Shown piece after piece: positions 56,643 to 64,000 of a stretch of DNA of 64,000 bases. Position 1 is the first letter of the stretch, and each line of letters opens with the position of its first letter. The translations under genes were made by a program, and so were the position numbers. A model generated the notes under the pieces. It ran no database searches and was not told where the DNA came from. It worked only from the letters and a program-made list of their open reading frames with translations. Source of the stretch: Psoroptes ovis (taxonomy: Eukaryota; Arthropoda; Arachnida; Sarcoptiformes; Psoroptidae); the NCBI GenBank assembly GCA_002943765.1, contig PQWQ01000002.1, positions 3,596,001 to 3,660,000 of the forward strand, in the 5' to 3' direction.

Positions 56643-57591
56643 TTTTTATGATTAGAAAATGACGATCTTATGAATGAAAATTTTCATTTCTTTTGAAACG
56701 ATCAAAACCCTTTTTAAGGTGCCACATTTTCGTATCACACAGTAAATTATCACTTTACATTATTTGTAGTGCAACATATTGATTACAAATTATCGATTCA
56801 AAATAAAAACGATCCATATTCCTGTACTAGAGATAAAAAACAAATTAGAAATTAAATTCAAATTAAAAAACATGGGTCATTAATGCATGATTAAGGACTC
56901 ACATAAATTTGAATTATTTGCGAAAATAAACTCCATTCTAAATGCATTGAATTAAACCTTTTCTCTCTTTAATTCACTTTATTTATTTGTAAAACATATT
57001 ATTATCATGTATAATTAACTTTTAATATGACAATTATATTGACAATTAAATGTTGATGCTGTTTATCGATTGACAATTCTATCATTATTGATTAGTTGTT
57101 TGAGAATCATTTTATATCATGAAATTTTCTATTATTATCATTATCATTTGTGCTTGATGGATATAATTTTATGGAATTTCATGGAATTCATTGATTTTAT
57201 TTGAAAAATTTGAAAATTCTTGACAATTTAAATTTTTCGAGTTTGAATCTCGAAATTTTTGTTTATTTATTAATAAATTTTGCAATAGATTTTCAACGCC
57301 ATCCATTGCGCTGTGAAAATAATAAAATTTGAAATTTTTTTTCAATTAATTTGTGAAATTTCGATGCTGATATTGCTACAAGTTTATTTTTGTTGAATGA
57401 TTTACGTATATCATGGTCATTTGTTGATTTCGATCATTGAAAGAATTCATTGAAATTCCAATAAGTTGATTTCAAAATGAGAAACATAAATAAGAAACCA
57501 GTTATTGAAGAGAAGAGGTAAGGAATTAAAATAAAAAACAAACAAACAACAACAATAATTAATGGTTAAATTTTGTTGATAATGACGGACA
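56643..57591. other. Divergent upstream region, no gene seen
   Basis: About 950 AT-rich bases between the ionotropic receptor (-) and the TATA box of the secreted Arg/Asn-rich gene (+). A missing signal-peptide exon for the receptor could lie here, but none is convincing by eye. Confidence 0.45.
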
Positions 57592-57600
57592 TATATAAAT
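57592..57600 (+). promoter_or_regulatory. TATA box of the secreted Arg/Asn/Asp-rich protein gene
   Basis: TATATAAAT lies 124 bp upstream of the ATG at 57716. An ATCATTC sequence about 30 bp downstream is similar to the start region of the cuticle-type gene at 28536. Together they suggest the same core promoter type. Confidence 0.6.
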
Positions 57601-57715
57601 TGAGTTGATTAATAGAAATCATTCATAAAGAACAAGGTTTTTATTTGTGCATTATTTGTGAAAAATTTCGATTCCATTTTGATTCTTAGTTTAAAGCAAT
57701 ATTCAATTATTAAAA

Positions 57716-58318
57716 ATGTTGAAACATCATATTTTAATTCTGCCGTTATTATTGATTGTGGCCATCGATCTATCCTTCGAATTTCGACCACCACGTGATT
57801 ATGGTCAAGTTTTACCAGTACAAAATAATGGAACAACAACGGCTAAACCATCACGTAATCGCGATCGTTATAACAATAATCAACGTGATCGTGAACGAGA
57901 TCGTTATAATACTAATAATAGTAATAATAATAATCGTGATTATCAACGAGAGCGAGAACAAGGTATAAATAATTATCCGAGAGATCAAAATAAAGATTTC
58001 AGCGATAATTCAAGAGATCGTAATCAAGGTTATGGCAGTAATTATCAAAGAGATCGAGAATATAACAATAATAATAATCAATATCAACGATATAGTTCAG
58101 AAGATTCATTACCTGGATCATCAGGTAATCAATATTCTGATCGCATCGGTGAATCATATAATAATAATGATAAAAAGAACAATAATCGTAATCGTCAGGA
58201 TCAACGATATCAAGATCGTCAAGAAAAACGCCGTATTAAAGAAGAAAAGCGACAAGAACGTCAAGAAAGACGCAGTGAACGTCGTCAGCAACAACGTAGA
58301 CGAGAAGAGTTTTACTGA
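57716..58318 (+). CDS. Secreted Arg/Asn/Asp-rich low-complexity protein
   Basis: A single exon encodes 200 aa. The N terminus MLKHHILILPLLLIVAIDLS is a signal peptide. After FRPPRDYGQVLP the whole protein is hydrophilic and disordered, built from loose RDRYNNNQ / RDREY / NYQRDRE-type units, with more Arg/Glu towards the C terminus (EKRRIKEEKRQERQERR). No cysteines and no known domain are present. The strong TATA box and secretion signal fit an extracellular structural, silk-like or secretory-gland protein. I do not recognise the family. Some frames in the other phases are open because of the repeated codons and are not genes. Confidence 0.65.
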   Translation: MLKHHILILPLLLIVAIDLSFEFRPPRDYGQVLPVQNNGTTTAKPSRNRDRYNNNQRDRERDRYNTNNSNNNNRDYQREREQGINNYPRDQNKDFSDNSRDRNQGYGSNYQRDREYNNNNNQYQRYSSEDSLPGSSGNQYSDRIGESYNNNDKKNNNRNRQDQRYQDRQEKRRIKEEKRQERQERRSERRQQQRRREEFY

Positions 58319-58521
58319 ATAGAAATTTGAATCATTTCAAATTCAAATCAAATGATCTTATTTTCGCTCATTTAAATTAATTAATCATTAAATTCTACTA
58401 ATTCAAATTTAAAAATAAAAAATTTCGAATAATTTAATTCGGCATCATAATTATTTGCTATATATAATTATTCTCGAAAATAAAATAATTATTTGTTATT
58501 TTAAAAATTGAAATAAAAAAA
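58319..58521. other. Short intergenic spacer with TATATATAA-like sequence
   Basis: About 200 bases. TATATATAAT at 58459-58468 is 54 bp upstream of the next ATG and could be its TATA box, but such sequences are common in this AT-rich DNA. Confidence 0.3.
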
Positions 58522-60914
58522 ATGATTCCATTGATTCAATCTATTTCAATTTTATCTATTATTATTTCACTCGACATGTTCGATTGTAGGAAATTTCCAA
58601 CAAGAATTGATTTTTGTTGGGAAAAAACAAGTGTTACAAAATTTTTCCGTTTGAATGATCAAATATTTTTAACAACAAATAATCTTCAGTATTATGATAA
58701 ATTTCGTTCATTTAATTTGACCGATGGACATTTATCAACTGAATTTGAGATACCGCAAATGATTTTTGAACAAAATCAAATTAATTCCGGGAAACGATCA
58801 TCAGTTCGAATGATGTGGGCATTTGCATTTGACATTTCTGAAAATTATTGCAAGATCAATGACAAAAATAGTAATAAAACAAATTTATATTTTGTACATT
58901 ATTGTAAACGTATAAACAAATTAGCAAAAACATTGATTGTTCGTTTATCGAATATGAATTTAATTTATTTATCATTTAAAAATGGTCATCTCATTGAAAT
59001 AGATGATCTGGATGAACCATTTTTAGAATTTGAATCACTAGTAAAACATCTGGATTCATTCGGCACAATCAATTCAATTGCTTTTGATGGCTATAGTAAT
59101 TATCAATATTATAGTTTACACTATAATCGTTTGAATCAGATTTGCATTACAAATGTCAATCAGAATGATAATTTACTAGAAATCAAAATGGTATTACCAT
59201 TACTGAAGAATTTATTAAAACATGAAGCATCTTTATATCAAACAAAGTGTTTGATGACAAAGCAATCATATAATTCATTGTTATTTTATAATAATATTAT
59301 TTATGCAATTGTATCATCATTTGAAACATTAGGGAATGGATTAATAGATCATTTATATTTGAAACGTAAGAATCGTATGTTGAATTTTGAATCGATAGAA
59401 ACTGTAAGCGAAAATTTTCATGATCGATTCAACATTTCTTAAATATTACTGCTATCCTTTGTTTAATTTTGAATAGGAGAATGATAAAAAATTTTTTAAT
59501 TGTTATGGAAATTCTTCAGTCATCATTCAAAATGATGAAAATGAAAATCAACAACGTTCATCATCATCATCATCAATACGATTGATTCGCTCATCCTTGA
59601 AGCATAATCATTTGTCTGATAGTGAGAAAATATCGTCAAATGAAAATCACACCGAACCTAAATTAAACTTGAAGTTTGATAATACCTTTGAATCGATCGA
59701 AAATATTATATTTTGGCTATTAATAGTCATGATGATATTGTTCATTTTAAATTTTTGCATGATAAAACGTACGTCAAATTATGTTTTTACCATTGAATTT
59801 TGATTGATTGATTATTCGAACGATTGTTCTTTGTTATTTTTTCCATATAGGATCTGGTTTCAATTTGCAATGGTTGATAAAACACCATCCTTCATCATCA
59901 TCATCGTCATGGGATCGTCATGGTCATTGTCACACTCGTGATATCAATCATGAAAAAACAAAGATGAAAAAAATAATTTCTATAAAATCTTCTAATAATG
60001 TAAACAATTCTAATTATAATAATGATGAGAATCGATCAAAACAATCGGCAAAACATCGACAACCGACCATAAATGGACACAAACACCTGGCAATATTGAC
60101 TAATGATATAAATGATAATAAAAACAAAAGAGTTGATAGAATTTTATCATCATCAACTTCACAATGCAAAATAATAAAAATTGAAAATAAACTAAAACCA
60201 ATCGATGCTGGTGATAATAAGTATAAGAATCATGGCGTGATAACCAAACATGGAAAATCTAAATTTTTATCGGAAAATTTTGTCAAAATTTTGACAGCAA
60301 ATATTTTATTAATTAGAAATAGAATTCAAGGATATTTTCATGAAAAAATTTTCAACCCATTAATGGCTGGAGATGAATTTTTAGATAAAAATGCAATTCA
60401 AGATTCGAGCTCACTCACAACCTTTGGATCATCATTGTTTTCAATCATGGAAGAAGGATTTACCCCGGAAAATACCAATGACCTCGACACGATAATGTCA
60501 ACATCAATTCCATCTTATTTAACAAATCAAACTGGTTGTACCAGTTGTACTACATCGAATGAAGAAACCGCAACATCAACCTTAACAGCGAAATCCTTTG
60601 AAACCGTATCATACCAGACATTTGATTATGATAATACAAATGATGATGATAGATGCGAGATCGGAGATTGTCGAACTGATAATTATATAAATCGAACAAC
60701 AAAAAAACCATTTAAATTTATAAGGTCAATCAAGATAACGCCACTAACATTATCATTGATAAGTACAGAAAAAAATATTGATGAAGAAAATTCAATTAAA
60801 TCTTCATCATCAAATAAATTATCATCAAAGCGTTCATTACCTTTGAATAGTGAAGAGCGTAAGAACAAAGTATTGATAATTCAAGAATTATTGAGAAAAG
60901 AATTATCATTTTGA
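58522..60914 (+). CDS. Single-pass membrane protein with large orphan ectodomain
   Basis: Three exons, 58522-59403, 59477-59768 and 59851-60914, with introns of 73 and 82 nt (phases 0 and 1), code for 745 aa. A signal peptide (MIPLIQSISILSIIISLDMF) is followed by an ectodomain of about 340 residues with scattered cysteines (DFCWEKTSV, SENYCKIND, VHYCKRIN, QICITNV, TKCLMTK, FFNCYGNSS). It has a beta-rich, propeller-like look (FFRLNDQIFLTT, VRMMWAFAFDIS, IYAIVSSFETL). A Ser run and then one membrane span (NIIFWLLIVMMILFILNFCMI, residues ~368-388) lie just before the second splice. The cytoplasmic tail of ~355 residues is basic and then Ser/Thr-rich with a small CTSC patch. I do not recognise a domain; semaphorin- or yellow-like folds are possible but unproven. 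It is likely a cell-surface receptor or ligand. Confidence 0.6.
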
Positions 60915-62375
60915 ATTATGTATTATAATGAAATTTGATCAAATAGCTCACATTATGAAATTTTGAATAAATAAATATCAATTGATGTATGAAATCTACA
61001 AATTATAATCATAATTGTTTATTTGAGAATGATTTCCTGAATTTTTTTCCAAAAAAATGAATAAATAAATAAATAATTTCTCAATTTGAACTGCAATGAT
61101 GGAAAATCCAATTTTGACAAATTTTCAAACGGTTTAAACGGATCCATACTAGTTTTGTTTTTTGATAATTTTTTTTTAATTTCAAATTCAGAAATTCAAT
61201 CGATTGAAAATATTAAAATCAGTTTTATTTGTACATTTTTATTTGATCATTTTTTTCAAAATTTTATTTTTCAGAGATTGATAAATAAAATATGATACCT
61301 CATGATTGGTTTTTTTCCGGCCAAAATAAGCGTGTTTTTTTTCGAAATAAATATTATTTCATTTGATAGGAATACAATGATTGAAGAAAGCAAAATATTC
61401 AGCAAAATTTATCAATCAAATTAATTAATTAATCAATAATTCTTAGAAATTGATTTTTTCGTCAAATTTTAAATGAAATAATTTGGCCAAAATTATATCA
61501 ATTGATGAGTTTTTTGTTTATATTTTTTTGATCATTGATTTGATAAGCAAATTCAAATGGCTATTGATTCATCAGTAATTAATCAATTTTCATAGATTAA
61601 AATCAATAAATATTTCTATTATTTTGTTATGAAATATTTTGCAATTGATTATTTTTCTCGAAAGATCCTCAATTTATCATTGTTATCATCAAAGCATTAT
61701 GATGTGGTATCATATTTTGAAATTCAGTTCGATTCAATTTAATTCAGTTTGATTTGTTTACATTCATTTTGATTGAATCAATCAAACAATATGATAATTT
61801 TGTTTTGATTGGGCTCAATTTGTTTATCATTTAATGTGATATTATAAGATGAGTGCATAGAGAGAAGAAATGGTCCATCTTAGATTTCTTGATTTGGCCA
61901 TATTCATTATCATTGATTGAATATCGAATTGAAGAAAATCATATGAGAGGATACATTTGAATTCTATCTTGAATTCATTCAATATTTGCATCAATCCATT
62001 TATTTTCGTTTTTAGAAAGCCTAAAAATCAATAGATTATAATCGATTGATTAGATTATATTTATTAATGAATGATCGATAGGAAATGATCTAGGAATTCA
62101 GCATTTCAATCAAAAAAATTAAAAAAAAAATGAAAATGAAATACACAACAACAGTATGTATGTTTGTCGACGCAATTTGATACAATTAGTGCAGAAAATT
62201 ATTAAACCATGTATATGTTTTTAATGTTGATGATTATATTATTACTGTTATCTGCTATCAACGATGACCAAATTAAATTTGAAATAAAATTTAATAAAAT
62301 TTGTGAAGCTTGCGTCTATGTGTTCAATCGATGGCAAGCAGCCAATCAAGCAATGAATCAATGGTGTTGAATCAG
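60915..62375. other. Intergenic, no gene seen
   Basis: About 1.5 kb between the orphan membrane protein gene and the CDO promoter, both on the plus strand. It is AT-rich, with AATAAA copies near 60967 and 61062-61070 that would serve the upstream gene. No frame has domain support. Confidence 0.5.
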
Positions 62376-62384
62376 TATAAAAGG
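62376..62384 (+). promoter_or_regulatory. TATA box of cysteine dioxygenase
   Basis: TATAAAAGG is a textbook TATA box, 123 bp upstream of the ATG at 62499, with a TCATTCAGG initiator-like sequence about 30 bp downstream. This is the third TATA gene in the window. Confidence 0.7.
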
Positions 62385-62498
62385 AAATGATCATCCATTT
62401 CATTCAGGTCATTTATTTCTCATATAAAAATAATTGATTTCAACCAATATCAATCCATTGTTTATGAAAGTTAATTATTTTTCAACCAAAAAATAAAA

Positions 62499-63345
62499 AT
62501 GTCTCCAGCAAAAGAACAAAATCAAATGGCTAATGATGATCAAACAAATGTGAAAACCTTTGACGACTTATTGAAAGGAATCGCGAAATTATTCGAATCA
62601 AATGAAGTCGATGTCGATGAATTAAAAAAATTGATGCAATCCTATGAGAGCGATCCAGCTGATTGGATCCAATATGTAAATCTAGCTAAAGATCGTTATA
62701 CACGTGTGTTGATCGATGGCGGTAATGGCAAATATAATTTAATGCTATTATGCTGGCCAGCAAATACCAGTTCATCGATACATGATCACCCGGATTCTCA
62801 CTGTATTCTTAAGGTCTGTCTATTTTTATTTTTATTTTTTATAATTAATTCATTATTGAATAAATCAGGTTCTATCTGGATCGGTATCAGAGGTACGTTA
62901 TTGTTGGCCAAAAGATAGCTATAAAAATGATCATTGTGATGGTGGTATTGGCGGCATCAATGACTCTGGTGAAGGCGAAGGCATGATCAAATTGGCAGAA
63001 AATCGATTACAAGCTCAAAGTGTTGCATACATCAATGATTCAATCGGTTTGCATCGTATAATGAATCCAGATGTCAAAATGCCTGCATTCTCTCTTCATT
63101 TATATAGCCCACCATTTGATCATTGCAGAATCTTTGATGAAAAGACTGGTAAATGCCAAAAAATTCATGTTGGTTTTGATCAAAAAGAAATCGAAGCTGT
63201 CAGATTTAGGGTTAAACATCTATACAAATATAACTGTGATACAAATGATAATCAATCAGATAATTCGGACAATTGTAAAGATATTTTATTGTTTGAAAAA
63301 GAACATTTTATTGATTCACAACAAGATGGCAAGACTCGTGCATAA
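62499..63345 (+). CDS. CDO1: Cysteine dioxygenase type 1
   Basis: Two exons, 62499-62813 and 62869-63345, with a 55-nt intron in phase 0, code for 263 aa. The cupin iron ligands are His95 and His97 in SSIHDHPDSHC and His167 in GLHRI. Cys102 is at the place of the Cys that forms the Cys-Tyr crosslink in mammalian CDO, and Tyr184 in LHLYSPPFD is the partner. Other conserved parts are YESDPADWIQY, RYTRVLIDGGNGKYNLMLLCW and QSVAYINDSIG. The enzyme oxidises cysteine to cysteine sulfinate, the first step to taurine and sulfate. It is longer than human CDO1 (200 aa) because of a Gly/Asp/Ser-rich insert at about 126-143 and an Asn/Asp-rich C-terminal tail. Transcription is driven by a TATA promoter. 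Confidence 0.96.
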
Positions 63346-63575
63346 TTGATTACGATTTCCTTCACGAATCGTTCTATTTTCATTCAATGATGATAATGAT
63401 ACCGGCTTTTTTCAATTTTTTGCAAAATATACTGTCACATATCCATATATTTCTATTATTTTTTCATTTTTATTAGCCTATATGATTATATTTTCAAGTT
63501 ATAATGTATCTATGATCAAAGATATGATCAATGCTATTATGATTTTAAACTAATGTTGTCTTCATCCAATTATAT

Positions 63576-63581
63576 AATAAA
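63576..63581 (+). terminator. Poly-A signal of CDO1
   Basis: AATAAA lies 231 bp after the CDO1 stop and immediately precedes the PIGK-like fragment. The two in-frame TAA codons that block the fragment (63575-63580) overlap this signal. Confidence 0.45.
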
Positions 63582-63586
63582 TTTGT

Positions 63587-63862
63587 AATACGACATGTGA
63601 ATCACGTAATCCAAATCCTGCAACTATATTCAAAAATGGGCAACATCATATCAATGTGTATGAAGATGATGTTGAGGTTAATTATTGCGGTTATGTTGTG
63701 AATGTTGAAAATTTAACACAATTGCTTAGTGTTCGTGTACATGAAAATGCACCAAAATCAAAGCGTTTATTAACGGATTTTGATTCTTACATTCTTTTCT
63801 ATATGACCGGTAACGGTGGTAAAGGTTTTTCTCAAATAATATTCGACAAAATGATCAAATAA
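63587..63862 (+). pseudogene. Truncated GPI-anchor transamidase (PIGK/GPI8) fragment
   Basis: The translated segment contains SRNPNPATIFKNGQ, VYEDDVEVNYCGYVVNVENL, PKSKRLLTDFDSYILFYMTG and GGKGF, the central part of the PIGK caspase-like domain. PIGK is the catalytic subunit of the GPI transamidase that attaches GPI anchors in the ER. Only about 90 of roughly 390 residues are present. The segment is blocked upstream by two TAA codons and no plausible splice acceptor lies between, and it ends in an unrelated tail with a stop at 63860-63862. The catalytic His of YMTGHGG reads Asn (YMTGNGG), and the catalytic Cys region is missing. I conclude it is a dead gene fragment, perhaps from a duplicated or reverse-transcribed copy. 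The alternative, a remote exon of a gene extending beyond the window, is unlikely but cannot be excluded. Confidence 0.7.
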
Positions 63863-64000
63863 AATACTCATTTCGATTTTGATAATCAACAAACGATTTT
63901 GAATCAAAAATTCATAGCCATTTACACTTGATGGAAGATTTTCAATTTTATTTTTGATTACAAAATTAACAAAAAAAAAGTTTTATTTTATAACATTATG
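63863..64000. other. Window end, nothing recognised
   Basis: AT-rich sequence following the PIGK-like fragment, too short to interpret. Confidence 0.5.

Overview
The window is a piece of a eukaryotic nuclear genome, most likely from an acariform (astigmatid, dust-mite-type) mite. The base composition is strongly AT-rich. The genes are compact, with GT-AG introns that are mostly 55-75 nt long and coding exons rich in poly-Asn, poly-Gln and poly-Asp runs. The gene content is arthropod: gustatory-receptor-like and ionotropic-receptor-like chemoreceptors and a proline-rich cuticle-type protein, alongside conserved animal housekeeping genes. The species cannot be fixed from the sequence alone. I see no rRNA, tRNA, CRISPR array, complete transposon or viral insertion.

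Layout. 0.5-2.8 kb: an orphan ORF and an APMAP/strictosidine-synthase-like beta-propeller gene. 4.0-6.4 kb: two convergent genes for secreted proteins with diverged MAM-like domains. 8.6-11.8 kb: two orphan membrane-protein genes with Asn-rich tails. 12.1-12.9 kb: a prenylated Rab acceptor (PRA1). 13.9-17.0 kb: a large C2H2 zinc-finger protein, followed by 4.4 kb of sequence without a gene. 21.4-23.0 kb: the PP2A catalytic subunit with an unusual N-terminal extension. 24.6-27.4 kb: two tandem gustatory-receptor-like genes. 28.6-29.7 kb: the proline-rich repeat protein with a clear TATA box. 29.9-32.3 kb: an eight-exon NT5DC-type 5'-nucleotidase-like gene. 32.8-34.0 kb: a tandem CS-domain protein. 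34.6-35.2 kb: SAP18.

From 35.3 to 48.6 kb seven genes all lie on the minus strand: BCS1, ELMO/CED-12, DOLPP1, a ZDHHC3/7-type palmitoyltransferase with a DHYC active site, TAMM41, PNPO and a cyclin T/K-like gene. They are followed by a GCP5-like gamma-tubulin complex component (+), an SLC3A2/4F2hc-like heavy chain (-), a short ionotropic receptor (-), a secreted Arg/Asn/Asp-rich protein (+), an orphan single-pass membrane protein (+), cysteine dioxygenase (+) and a broken fragment of the GPI transamidase PIGK (+).

Exon-intron models were built by eye. They join reading frames across GT-AG introns whose phases agree, and protein family conservation supports most junctions. The genes are not an operon-like system. 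They are a mix of mitochondrial, secretory-pathway, cell-cycle and chemosensory functions. The most distinctive observations are two in-phase stop-free introns (PP2A and ELMO), the PP2A N-terminal extension, the DHYC palmitoyltransferase, a nuclear-receptor-type palindrome upstream of the cuticle-type gene, the convergent MAM-like pair, and the PIGK fragment with a lost catalytic His.
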